A stretch of 5,100 nucleotides of DNA from Gammaproteobacteria bacterium (GCA_003972845.1 QOAV01000110.1:1-5100); one strand, 5' to 3'; positions 1-5,100 are shown, counted from the stretch's first letter. The notes: generated by a model not told the origin, from the letters alone. Program-made: numbers and translations.

Positions 1-155
1 AGGCCGCTCTCGAAATCATGGAGCAAATTGGCTTTGTTGACTGGATAGATGTTGATTCGAAAGCTGCCAAGGGCACTTTCAAGGCGCTGCCTGACCGTGG
101 CGATTTACCACCGGATATCAATGAATCCCTGGTGGTTGCACTTTATTCTAAGTAG
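1..155 (+). CDS. rpsD: 30S ribosomal protein S4, C-terminal end (partial at left edge)
   Basis: The reading frame is open from the left edge to a TAG at 153-155, giving the last 50 residues of the protein (codons begin at position 3). The end, with [27 protein letters not shown] and a terminal LYSK, matches the well-conserved C-terminus of bacterial S4, whose E. coli form is 206 residues and ends DLSADINEHLIVELYSK. S4 is a primary 16S rRNA binding protein of the small subunit. In enterobacteria it is also the translational repressor of its own operon; whether that applies here cannot be seen, because the repressor target would lie upstream of the window. It is followed after 11 nt by rpoA, and its stop codon overlaps the rpoA ribosome binding site. 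About three quarters of the gene lies off the left edge. Confidence 0.95.
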   Translation, partial: AALEIMEQIGFVDWIDVDSKAAKGTFKALPDRGDLPPDINESLVVALYSK

Positions 156-159
156 GGAG
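154..159 (+). promoter_or_regulatory. Shine-Dalgarno sequence of rpoA
   Basis: AGGGAG lies 7 nt before the ATG at 167 and shares bases with the TAG stop of rpsD. The spacing favours the ATG at 167 over the in-frame ATG at 176, which would sit 16 nt away. Confidence 0.75.
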
Positions 160-166
160 TGGCGCT

Positions 167-1177
167 ATGTCAGCAATGCAGGAATACATATCCAGCTTTT
201 TGAAGCCGACCAACGTCGAGGTGAAAAATGTCACCGATACGCTGGCGGTGATTACCATGGAACCTCTGGAACGCGGTTTTGGCTATACCCTGGGCAACGC
301 CATACGCCGGATACTGCTGTCTTCCATTCCGGGAGCAGCCGTCACCGAAGCTAAAATCACTGGTGTTGTGCATGAGTATTCATCGCTGGAAGGTATGCAC
401 GAAGATGTGATTGAAGTGCTCATGAATCTCAAGGGTATTGCATTTACCATGCATACCCATGACGAAGTGACTCTACGGCTGAAAAAGAAGGGGCCGGGTA
501 CGGTAACCGCTGGCGATATCACTCTGGATCATGATGTGGAAATCGCCAACCCGGACCATGTCATTGCCACGTTGACCGGTGATATAGAGCTGGAAATGGA
601 ACTGACGGTGACTCGCGGGCGCGGCTATCAGACCGTGCAGGCGCGCAAGACCGATGCGGAAACCCGCGCGGTCGGCGTCATGGAGCTGGATGCTTCCTAC
701 AGCCCGATCAGGCGCGTGACATACAAAGTGGAAAACGCGCGTGTCGAACAGCGTACCGATCTTGACAAGCTGATTATCGAGCTCGAGACCAATGGCGCGG
801 TGGACCCTGAAGAAGCCATGCGTCTGGCGGCAACCTTGTTGCATGACCAGATTGCCGTGTTTGTCGATCTTGAAGGTCTGGCGTCGGAGCCGCAGAAGGA
901 AGAAGAGCCTGAAGTGGATCCCATGTTGCTGCGCCCGGTGGACGATCTGGAGCTGACCGTACGATCCGCCAACTGCCTGAAAGCAGAGCAGCTGTATTAT
1001 ATCGGTGATCTGGTGCAACGCACCGAAAGCGATTTGCTGAAAACACCGAACCTTGGCAAGAAATCCTTGACCGAAATCAAGGATGTCCTGGCGTCCCGTG
1101 GCCTGTCTCTCGGTATGAAACTGGACAACTGGCCGCCTGCATCAATTCGTGATGACAGCGATAGCGACGCTGCCTGA
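167..1177 (+). CDS. rpoA: DNA-directed RNA polymerase subunit alpha
   Basis: Complete 336-residue alpha subunit (E. coli 329). Alpha dimerises to nucleate RNA polymerase assembly and its C-terminal domain contacts promoter UP elements and activators. The N-terminal domain spans about residues 9-238. It holds the signature [22 protein letters not shown] (33-53), in which Arg48 corresponds to E. coli Arg45, needed for assembly, and the block [22 protein letters not shown] (189-210). An acidic linker (about 239-251) leads to the C-terminal domain, 252-325. The UP-element binding residues are all present: Arg266, Asn269 and Cys270 in [11 protein letters not shown], then Gly297, Lys299, Ser300 and Glu303 in [16 protein letters not shown]. 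The protein ends in an acidic tail a few residues longer than in E. coli. The loop matching the E. coli acidic 162-165 determinant reads TDAET, less acidic than EEDE. The start at 167 is set by the AGGGAG site; the ATG at 176 is the alternative. It lies between rpsD and rplQ, as in the standard alpha operon. Confidence 0.98.
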   Translation: MSAMQEYISSFLKPTNVEVKNVTDTLAVITMEPLERGFGYTLGNAIRRILLSSIPGAAVTEAKITGVVHEYSSLEGMHEDVIEVLMNLKGIAFTMHTHDEVTLRLKKKGPGTVTAGDITLDHDVEIANPDHVIATLTGDIELEMELTVTRGRGYQTVQARKTDAETRAVGVMELDASYSPIRRVTYKVENARVEQRTDLDKLIIELETNGAVDPEEAMRLAATLLHDQIAVFVDLEGLASEPQKEEEPEVDPMLLRPVDDLELTVRSANCLKAEQLYYIGDLVQRTESDLLKTPNLGKKSLTEIKDVLASRGLSLGMKLDNWPPASIRDDSDSDAA

Positions 1178-1180
1178 ACT

Positions 1181-1184
1181 GGAG
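1181..1184 (+). promoter_or_regulatory. Shine-Dalgarno sequence of rplQ
   Basis: GGAG lies 6 nt before the ATG at 1191, inside the 13-nt gap between rpoA and rplQ. It gives rplQ independent ribosome access, in contrast to several junctions of the next cluster. Confidence 0.7.
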
Positions 1185-1190
1185 TAAACA

Positions 1191-1571
1191 ATGAGACATA
1201 GAAAATCAGGGCGCAAGCTCAACCGTAACGCATCCCATCGCAAGGCGATGTTTCGCAATATGGCGGTTTCTCTGGTAGAGCATGAGCAAATCAGGACCAC
1301 GCTGCCCAAGGCAAAAGAGCTGCGCACAGTGATTGAACCGCTGATCACCCGCGCCAAGACGGCAACGGTTCATAATCGCCGTATAGCATTCGATCGTTTG
1401 CGTGATCGTGACGCGGTTACGAAGTTGTTTAATGAGCTGGGTGTTCGCTACAAGGATCGCCCGGGCGGATATCTGCGCATCCTGAAATGCGGCTATCGCA
1501 CCGGCGACAAGGCGCCCATGGCCATCGTTCAACTGGTGGACAAGCCTGAAGGGGTGGCTGAGGAAGCCTGA
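1191..1571 (+). CDS. rplQ: 50S ribosomal protein L17
   Basis: Complete 126-residue protein (E. coli L17 has 127). L17 is a large-subunit protein near the peptide exit tunnel. The N-terminus [20 protein letters not shown] is nearly invariant in the family. It is followed by [25 protein letters not shown] and EPLITRAK (about residues 22-56), then [10 protein letters not shown] and the [20 protein letters not shown] block (about 79-111). The variable tail ends in PEGVAEEA, acidic as is common. The gene starts 13 nt after rpoA with a good GGAG site. It is the last gene of the alpha operon, followed 20 nt later by an intrinsic terminator. Confidence 0.98.
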   Translation: MRHRKSGRKLNRNASHRKAMFRNMAVSLVEHEQIRTTLPKAKELRTVIEPLITRAKTATVHNRRIAFDRLRDRDAVTKLFNELGVRYKDRPGGYLRILKCGYRTGDKAPMAIVQLVDKPEGVAEEA

Positions 1572-1591
1572 TCCGTTCATCAAGTTTCTGT

Positions 1592-1618
1592 AAAAAGGTC
1601 GCTACTGCGGCCTTTTTT
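1592..1618 (+). terminator. Rho-independent terminator of the rpsD-rpoA-rplQ operon
   Basis: An 11-bp stem pairs 1592-1602 (AAAAAGGTCGC) with 1607-1617 (GCGGCCTTTTT) around a TACT tetraloop. All pairs are Watson-Crick except one G-U wobble (1599 with 1610). The 3' arm ends in a run of six T (1613-1618), and the 5' arm starts with a matching A run, so a weaker terminator could also work on the opposite strand. It begins 20 nt after the rplQ stop and separates the ribosomal-protein operon from the next cluster. Confidence 0.92.
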
Positions 1619-1645
1619 ATTGCCTGTTTTCGGCCCTGCCTGCTG

Positions 1646-1679
1646 TGAATCAGGGTAAAATCAACGCATGACTGATTCA
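1646..1679. repeat. Perfect 8-bp inverted repeat (dyad) in the gap before the SAM hydrolase gene
   Basis: TGAATCAG at 1646-1653 is exactly mirrored by CTGATTCA at 1672-1679, with an 18-nt spacer. The spacer contains a -10-like TAAAAT (1656-1661) and the ATG of an 8-codon ORF (1668). The dyad could be an operator or a hairpin in the leader. The long spacer and A/T-rich arms make a very stable hairpin unlikely. I do not recognise the half-site as that of a known regulator. Confidence 0.45.
1656..1661 (+). promoter_or_regulatory. Possible -10 element for the SAM hydrolase-to-cobT cluster
   Basis: TAAAAT matches five of six positions of the sigma70 -10 consensus and lies in the only intergenic gap after the rplQ terminator, where a promoter for the following cluster would be expected. 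No convincing -35 hexamer is found 16-18 bp upstream (the region reads around GCCCTG) and there is no extended TG motif, so the call is weak. Confidence 0.25.
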
Positions 1680-1694
1680 TCGCTGAGCCCATGA
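1668..1694 (+). other. 8-codon upstream ORF overlapping the SAM hydrolase start
   Basis: An ATG at 1668 opens an ORF of eight codons (MTDSSLSP) whose TGA (1692-1694) overlaps the ATG of the next gene (1691-1693) as ATGA. The only SD-like bases are AGGG at 1652-1655, 12 nt upstream, which is a long spacing. Because the following gene has no clear ribosome binding site, this tiny ORF could deliver ribosomes to it by termination-reinitiation. Chance occurrence is also plausible. Confidence 0.25.
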
Positions 1695-2410
1695 TTTACC
1701 TTTTTACCGATTTTTCCAGCCAGGATTTCTATGTCGGACAGCTGCACTCGGCGGTACTCCACAGAAACCCCGACGCCCGGCTGGTTGACCTGTTTCACCA
1801 TGCCGACCCTCGTGATATCGAGGCCGCGGCGCGCCTGCTTGCGCGATTGAGCGAATACACCGCCAGCGACGCGATCATGGTCGCGGTTGTTGATCCCGGC
1901 GTTGGCGGTAGCCGCAGGCCGTTGATGATCAAAGCGGACGGCCGCTGGCTGGTGGGCCCGGACAACGGACTGTTCAGCTTTATTGTTCGGCAAGCGGAGT
2001 CCGTGGATAGCCGCGAGATCAACTGGCGCCCGGCGAACATGTCGGTCACTTTTCATGGCCGGGATCTGTTCGCGCCAGTGGCAGCCATGCTGGAGCGGGG
2101 CGAGATGCCCGATTCGACGCCCTGTGAAGTCGTGATGCCCGACTGGCCCAAAGAATCCGGCCGCATCATCTACCGGGACCATTACGGCAATCTGATGACT
2201 GGTCTCACCGAAAAGTCCGTCACTGTGGATACAGTGCTGGCTGTTAATGGCGAGCCGATCAGGCATGCCGAATGTTTTGGCGCGGTGAATGCTGGCAACG
2301 TTTTCTGGATGATCAATTCCATCGGCCTGGTGGAAATCGCCGCCAACCAGGCCGACGCCTCCGCCTGTCTGGGAGTCTCGGTGGGCGACGAGATTCTGTT
2401 TCAGGCGTAA
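1691..2410 (+). CDS. SAM hydrolase (SAM hydroxide adenosyltransferase, DUF62 family)
   Basis: 239-residue protein of the DUF62/SAM_HAT family, relatives of the SAM-dependent fluorinase and chlorinase. Characterised members hydrolyse S-adenosylmethionine to adenosine and L-methionine. The N-terminus LFTDFSSQDFYVGQ matches the usual LFTDFG...YVG start. VVDPGVGGSRR (66-76), GPDNGLFSF (89-97) and FHGRDLFAPVAA (121-132) carry the Asp-Arg-His residues held to activate water: Asp68, Arg75 (or Arg76) and His122. The C-terminal domain shows YRDHYGNLMTGL (161-172) and INSIGLVEIAANQADA (208-223), both typical. The length suits a hydrolase; I see no loop insertion suggesting halogenase activity. Residues 9-10 are SS where many members have glycine. 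No signal peptide, so it is cytoplasmic. No clear SD precedes the ATG, but an in-frame TGA at 1673-1675 and the family N-terminus leave no better start. It is the first sizeable gene after the rplQ terminator. The substrate is inferred from the family. Confidence 0.88.
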   Translation: MIYLFTDFSSQDFYVGQLHSAVLHRNPDARLVDLFHHADPRDIEAAARLLARLSEYTASDAIMVAVVDPGVGGSRRPLMIKADGRWLVGPDNGLFSFIVRQAESVDSREINWRPANMSVTFHGRDLFAPVAAMLERGEMPDSTPCEVVMPDWPKESGRIIYRDHYGNLMTGLTEKSVTVDTVLAVNGEPIRHAECFGAVNAGNVFWMINSIGLVEIAANQADASACLGVSVGDEILFQA

Positions 2411-2430
2411 TGACTGCTTTGGCCTCATGA
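2410..2430 (+). other. 6-codon ORF bridging the SAM hydrolase and phosphatase genes
   Basis: The A of the TAA stop at 2408-2410 is also the first base of an ATG (2410-2412). It opens six codons (MTALAS), ending in a TGA (2428-2430) that overlaps the ATG of the next gene (2427-2429). It thus closes the 16-nt gap by two stop/start overlaps. The phosphatase gene has no good SD of its own, so coupling is possible, but the ORF is too short for any coding statistics. Confidence 0.2.
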
Positions 2431-3233
2431 ATCTCGATCCTGATTTGAAACAACTGGCGAATATTGTCATGGCTGCGGCAGACGACATCATCATGGCGCA
2501 GGCCGATGGCGTATGCTGCACGACCAAAGCCGATGGCAGCCCGGTGACCGAAATCGACCTTGCGGTACAGGAAAAGGTGCGCAGCGAGCTTTCGCGGCTG
2601 TGGCCTGCCATCAGCTTTCTTAGCGAGGAAATGAGCTCGCTGGAGCAACAGAGCGTATTGGATTCGGGAAATTCCTACTGGTGTCTCGATCCACTGGATG
2701 GCACGACAAATTATGTAACCAGCATCCCGCTATTCGCCATTTCTCTGGCTCTGGTGTCGCCAGAGGGCTGCGAGATCGGTCTGGTTTACGACCCTTCAAG
2801 AAAGGAGCTGTTCAGCGCACGCCGGGGAGGCGGCGCCGCCATCAACGGCGAATCGCTGCATTGTTCCACGGTTGCAAACGAGTTGGCGGACTGTATCGCC
2901 GCAGTGGATTTCAAACGTCTGCCATCGAAACTGCGTTGCCGGTTGGCGGAGTCCGCTCCTTTCCGTTCCCAGCGCAATATCGGCACCGTGGCTCTGGAGT
3001 GGTGCTGGATGGCGGCCGGCCGTTTTCAGCTGTATCTGCACGGCGGTCAGAAGCTGTGGGACTACGCCGCCGGCGAATTGATTTTTCGCGAGGCGGGTGG
3101 TGTAGCGCAAACCCTGGAGGGCGAGAACGCCTTTGCTCATCAGCTGGCATCCCGTTCCGCCATTGCGGCCGGCAACGAGCGCCTGTTCGGGTTATGGCAT
3201 GACAGCATCCGGGGCCTGCTGAATGAGGATTGA
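2427..3233 (+). CDS. Inositol monophosphatase family protein
   Basis: 268-residue Mg-dependent sugar/inositol phosphatase, close to the usual length of the SuhB/IMPase family. The two family signatures are intact. Motif 1 is WCLDPLDGTTNYV (85-97), with metal ligands Asp88 and Asp91 and the GTT that binds phosphate. Motif 2 is LWDYAAGELIFREAGG (210-225), with Asp212. Glu67 in SEE (66-68) is the further metal ligand, and KADGSPVTEIDLAVQ (35-49) is the usual N-terminal strand-helix element. The Tyr in GTTNY and the general layout are of the IMPase type rather than CysQ, where GTKEF would be expected. The substrate (inositol phosphate, histidinol phosphate or another phosphomonoester) cannot be read from the sequence. 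The ATG at 2427 has no convincing SD and overlaps the end of a 6-codon ORF. The 3' end overlaps ampD by 11 nt, so the two are probably co-translated. Confidence 0.9.
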   Translation: MNLDPDLKQLANIVMAAADDIIMAQADGVCCTTKADGSPVTEIDLAVQEKVRSELSRLWPAISFLSEEMSSLEQQSVLDSGNSYWCLDPLDGTTNYVTSIPLFAISLALVSPEGCEIGLVYDPSRKELFSARRGGGAAINGESLHCSTVANELADCIAAVDFKRLPSKLRCRLAESAPFRSQRNIGTVALEWCWMAAGRFQLYLHGGQKLWDYAAGELIFREAGGVAQTLEGENAFAHQLASRSAIAAGNERLFGLWHDSIRGLLNED

Positions 3234-3774
3234 CTGTAACAGCGGCTGGCTGGACCAGGCGCAGCTTACGCCATCGCCGAATTTCGACCAGCGTCCCGCG
3301 GGCGTGGCGGTGGATACACTGATCATCCACAACATCAGTCTGCCGCCCGACGAATACGGTGGCAACGAAATAGCTGAATTTTTCTGCAATTCACTGGACT
3401 GCGATGCCCACCCATTCTTCGATAAAATACGTCACACGCGCGTATCAGCTCATTTTCTCATCCACCGCGACGGCGCAATACAGCAGTTTGTACCCGTGCA
3501 TGAACGCGCCTGGCACGCCGGACCTTCCTGCTGCGAGGGCCGCGAGGGCGTGAATGATTTTTCCATTGGCATCGAACTGGAGGGCAGCGATCATGTGCCG
3601 TATGAGCAGGCCCAGTATCAGGCTCTGGCCCGGCTGACCCGTGCGATCAGCGTGTGCTATCCGGCCATCACCAGCGAGCGTATTTTCGGCCACAGCGACA
3701 TAGCGCCGGGCCGCAAAACCGACCCTGGCGAAAGCTTCGACTGGTCCTGTTACCGGAAGCTGCTGGGCGCATGA
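3223..3774 (+). CDS. ampD: 1,6-anhydro-N-acetylmuramyl-L-alanine amidase AmpD
   Basis: 183-residue cytoplasmic zinc amidase (E. coli AmpD has 183). It cleaves the lactyl-amide bond between anhydro-MurNAc and the stem peptide during cell-wall recycling, and so lowers the muropeptide signal that induces AmpR-controlled beta-lactamases where these exist. The Zn ligands are His36 (LIIHNISLPP), His157 (FGHSDIAPGRKTDPG) and Asp167. Lys165 and Glu118 (NDFSIGIELEG) match the catalytic Lys162 and Glu116 of the enterobacterial enzyme. Further shared blocks are DAHPFFDKIRHTRVSAHFLIHRDG (61-84) and RAWHAG (95-100). No signal peptide, which separates it from the periplasmic AmiD/AmpDh enzymes. The start ATG lies 8 nt after GGGG (3211-3214), inside the end of the phosphatase gene (11-nt overlap). 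Its TGA overlaps the cobU ATG as ATGA. No ampE follows, unlike the ampDE pair of enterobacteria. Confidence 0.95.
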   Translation: MRIDCNSGWLDQAQLTPSPNFDQRPAGVAVDTLIIHNISLPPDEYGGNEIAEFFCNSLDCDAHPFFDKIRHTRVSAHFLIHRDGAIQQFVPVHERAWHAGPSCCEGREGVNDFSIGIELEGSDHVPYEQAQYQALARLTRAISVCYPAITSERIFGHSDIAPGRKTDPGESFDWSCYRKLLGA

Positions 3775-4289
3775 AACAGCTGATACTGGGCGGCGCCCGA
3801 TCCGGCAAAAGCGCTCTGGCGGAAAAGCTGGCGGCGGAATCTGCGGCGGAAGTGGTTTATGTGGCCACCGCTACCGCCGGTGACGAAGAAATGAGGCGGC
3901 GTATCGAGCATCACCGGCGCAGCCGCCCGGCGCACTGGGTCACCGTGGAAGAGCCGCTGGCTCTGGCGCAGGTGATGCAGGAATATGCGTCGCCGCAACG
4001 CTTGCTGCTGGTGGATTGTCTGACTCTGTGGGTGACCAATCTGCTGCTGCAGGGTGAACCCAGCCTGCGGCGGGAAACGGCGGCCCTGTTGCAGCTATTG
4101 CCGGAGCTGACCGGGCAGATCGTCCTGGTCAGCAACGAAACCGGGCTGGGCGTGGTGCCCGGTGACTCGCTGAGCCGACGTTTTGTCGATGAAAGCGGGC
4201 GTCTGCATCAGAGCTTGGCCGGATTATGCGACCGCGTTGTCCTTACCGTCGCCGGGCTGCCGCAAATACTCAAGGGACCGGAATTGTGA
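3771..4289 (+). CDS. cobU: Adenosylcobinamide kinase / adenosylcobinamide-phosphate guanylyltransferase
   Basis: 172-residue bifunctional enzyme (also named CobP) that phosphorylates adenosylcobinamide and then transfers GMP to give AdoCbi-GDP, the activated corrin half for cobalamin nucleotide-loop assembly. The P-loop GGARSGKS is at 7-14. [15 protein letters not shown] (42-56) contains the histidine pair matching the guanylylated His46 of Salmonella CobU, most likely His47 here. [12 protein letters not shown] (81-92) and [28 protein letters not shown] (120-147) are the remaining family blocks, and GLPQILKG (162-169) closes the protein. The ATG at 3771 overlaps the ampD stop as ATGA. The frame is open upstream to an ATG at 3654, but that would add 39 residues before the family's normal N-terminus and lie deep inside ampD, so it was rejected. 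The TGA overlaps the GTG of cobT, giving a cobU-cobT unit. No cobalamin riboswitch is visible upstream. Confidence 0.95.
   Translation: MKQLILGGARSGKSALAEKLAAESAAEVVYVATATAGDEEMRRRIEHHRRSRPAHWVTVEEPLALAQVMQEYASPQRLLLVDCLTLWVTNLLLQGEPSLRRETAALLQLLPELTGQIVLVSNETGLGVVPGDSLSRRFVDESGRLHQSLAGLCDRVVLTVAGLPQILKGPEL
4272..4277 (+). promoter_or_regulatory. Shine-Dalgarno sequence deciding the GTG start of cobT
   Basis: AAGGGA lies 8 nt before the GTG at 4286, inside the end of cobU. It supports the GTG over the in-frame ATG at 4226, which would add 20 residues (Arg-rich) not expected for CobT. Confidence 0.65.
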
Positions 4290-4708
4290 AAGAATCATGG
4301 TGGCTGGATGCGCCACGCCAGCCTGACGCCGATTGCGCAGCCGCCGCGCGGGAGCGCCAGAATCAGCTCACCAAACCGCCCGGTTCGCTGGGCCGGCTGG
4401 AGCAACTGGCGGTGCGGCTGGCGGCCATGCAGGGTCGCGACCAGCCACAGATCGAATCCGTATGGATCAGCATTTTCGCTGCGGATCACGGTGTGGCGGC
4501 GCAGGACGTTTCGGCGTTTCCGCAAGTGGTGACGACCGAAATGCTGCGTAATTTTGCCAGCGGCGGTGCGGCCATCTGTGTTCTGGCGCAGGAACTCGGC
4601 GCAAAGCTGGATGTGGTGGATCTGGGTGCGGTGCATGATCCGGGTGATCTGAGCGCCGGCAACGTATCGCGGCGGGCACGGCTGATTTTACCGTGGCGGC
4701 GGCCATGA
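4286..4708 (+). CDS. cobT: CobT N-terminal part, interrupted by a frameshift
   Basis: First part of nicotinate-nucleotide:dimethylbenzimidazole phosphoribosyltransferase, which makes alpha-ribazole phosphate, the lower-ligand half of cobalamin. The frame starts at a GTG that overlaps the cobU stop as GTGA and is served by AAGGGA. Family blocks in order: [26 protein letters not shown] (about residues 23-48), [11 protein letters not shown] (about 64-74), [37 protein letters not shown] (about 77-113). The match continues to about [10 protein letters not shown], near 4660. The last 15 residues, [15 protein letters not shown], are out of frame and unlike CobT, and the TGA at 4706-4708 ends the product at 140 residues against about 350 for the family. 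This fragment alone lacks the remaining substrate-binding segments and the catalytic glutamate and would not be active. Conserved sequence resumes in the -1 frame, so the gene is either a fresh pseudogene or affected by a sequencing error. Confidence 0.85.
   Translation: MKESWWLDAPRQPDADCAAAARERQNQLTKPPGSLGRLEQLAVRLAAMQGRDQPQIESVWISIFAADHGVAAQDVSAFPQVVTTEMLRNFASGGAAICVLAQELGAKLDVVDLGAVHDPGDLSAGNVSRRARLILPWRRP
4648..4668 (+). other. Frameshift site within cobT
   Basis: CobT homology passes from the frame of the GTG at 4286 to the -1 frame inside this stretch. The left limit is a TGA in the -1 frame at 4645-4647. The right limit is where the -1 frame reads [10 protein letters not shown], the expected family block, from 4660. 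The shift fits loss of one base in the GC-rich run near 4655-4660, or of 4 or 7 bases, since the restored loop looks slightly short compared with Salmonella CobT. No slippery heptamer is present, which argues against programmed frameshifting. Confidence 0.8.
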
Positions 4709-5100
4709 GCCTGGCGCAGTTGCGCTCGGCGCTGGCGGCGGGCCGGGAGGCGCTGGACCGGGCTGGCAAACCGGATCTTTTCGTTGGCGGCGAAATGGGC
4801 ATTGCCAATACCACAGCGGCCAGTGCCATGGCCTGTGCCCTGCTCGGCGTGGAAGCGCAAGCAATGACCGGGCCAGGCACTGGCCTGGACAAAAAAGGCG
4901 TTTCCCGCAAGGCCGGGGTTATCGCCCGAGCTCTGGACCTGCATGCGGGCCATCTGACGGAACCGGTGGAAATACTCAGACGCCTGGGCGGTTTTGAAAT
5001 CGCTGCGCTGACCGGCGCTTGCCTGCGCGCCGCCCAGCTCGGGGTGCCGGTGCTGGTGGACGGTTTTATTTGCAGCGTGGCGGCGCTGGCGGCGGTGGGG
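4660..5100 (+). CDS. cobT: CobT continued in the -1 frame (partial at right edge)
   Basis: From 4660 the -1 frame reads [17 protein letters not shown] and stays open to the window end, 147 codons. It contains the CobT blocks [19 protein letters not shown] (about 4777-4833), [15 protein letters not shown] (about 4867-4911), [30 protein letters not shown] (about 4978-5067) and [11 protein letters not shown] at the edge. Together with the first part this accounts for about 270 of roughly 350 residues. The catalytic glutamate (Glu317 in Salmonella) would lie beyond the window. Read alone, this segment could start at the ATG at 4705, which overlaps the TGA of the N-terminal fragment as ATGA, but that would drop conserved residues encoded from 4660 to 4704. 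The intact conservation and lack of stops after the shift suggest a very recent lesion or a base-calling error. cobS would be the expected next partner, but it is not seen. Confidence 0.85.

Noticed and set aside
473..1018. Antisense open frame of 181 codons within rpoA
   Set aside because: A His- and Gln-rich shadow of a highly conserved gene, with no motif support.
1661..2611. Long antisense open frame (316 codons) covering the SAM hydrolase gene
   Set aside because: It is longer than the plus-strand gene, but its translation has no recognisable motif and runs across the end of one recognised gene and the start of the next. The plus strand carries the full SAM_HAT motif set. The openness follows from codon bias in a GC-rich gene.
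2681..3202. Plus-strand 173-codon frame inside the phosphatase gene
   Set aside because: Arg- and Gly-rich out-of-frame translation. The other frame contains both IMPase signatures with intact metal ligands.
3654..3770. Upstream extension of cobU to an ATG at 3654
   Set aside because: It would add 39 residues unlike CobU, deep within ampD. The ATG at 3771 puts the P-loop at residues 7-14, where the family has it.
3600..3775. Possible cobalamin riboswitch before cobU
   Set aside because: The region upstream of cobU is coding sequence of ampD, and no B12-box-like element was seen there or in the 1619-1690 gap.
4226..4285. Upstream extension of cobT to an ATG at 4226
   Set aside because: The added 20 residues are Arg-rich and not CobT-like. 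The GTG at 4286 has AAGGGA at 8-nt spacing and a GTGA overlap with cobU.
4640..4680. Programmed -1 frameshifting in cobT
   Set aside because: No X XXY YYZ slippery heptamer lies in the allowed interval, and recoding is not known for CobT. A mutation or base-calling error is simpler.
4891..4897. AAAAAAG slippery-like run in the C-terminal part of cobT
   Set aside because: It lies about 180 nt after the original frame has already stopped and simply encodes the KK of the conserved GTGLDKKG block, so it cannot explain the frame change.
4467..4953. Two overlapping antisense frames (about 147 and 155 codons) that run across the cobT frameshift
   Set aside because: They show no family features. 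The plus strand holds conserved CobT motifs on both sides of the shift, so these are shadows.

Overview
The window looks like an ordinary proteobacterial chromosome, most likely a gammaproteobacterium or a close relative. The left edge is the end of the alpha operon (rpsD-rpoA-rplQ) in the usual order. The proteins resemble the gamma/beta type, and AmpD keeps the exact Zn-amidase motif set of the enterobacterial enzyme. Genus-level placement is not possible from sequence alone. By eye, G+C rises from the ribosomal genes towards the cobalamin genes, with no abrupt boundary, and I see no mobile element, tRNA, rRNA or CRISPR array.

Left part (1-1618): the last 50 codons of rpsD (ribosomal protein S4), a complete rpoA (RNA polymerase alpha subunit) and a complete rplQ (ribosomal protein L17). 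The gaps are 11 and 13 nt, both with good Shine-Dalgarno sequences. A strong intrinsic terminator just after rplQ closes this operon.

Middle and right part (1619-5100): after a 72-nt gap a second, tightly packed plus-strand cluster begins. It encodes a SAM hydrolase of the DUF62/SAM_HAT family (the fluorinase/chlorinase superfamily), an inositol-monophosphatase-family phosphatase, AmpD (anhydro-muropeptide amidase of cell-wall recycling), CobU (adenosylcobinamide kinase/guanylyltransferase) and CobT (DMB phosphoribosyltransferase). CobU and CobT supply the two activated halves joined by CobS in nucleotide-loop assembly of cobalamin, so a salvage or late-synthesis block probably continues past the right edge. 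Nearly every junction in this cluster is a stop/start overlap, including two tiny ORFs (8 and 6 codons) that fill the only gaps before the SAM-hydrolase and phosphatase genes.

The main anomaly is that cobT is not open in one frame. Its N-terminal part (GTG at 4286) stops at 4708, while conserved CobT sequence resumes in the -1 frame from about 4660 and stays open to the window end. This is either a very recent frameshift mutation or a sequencing/assembly error. The 72-nt gap also carries a perfect 8-bp inverted repeat around a -10-like TAAAAT, a candidate control region for the cluster. I found no clearly novel biological system here.
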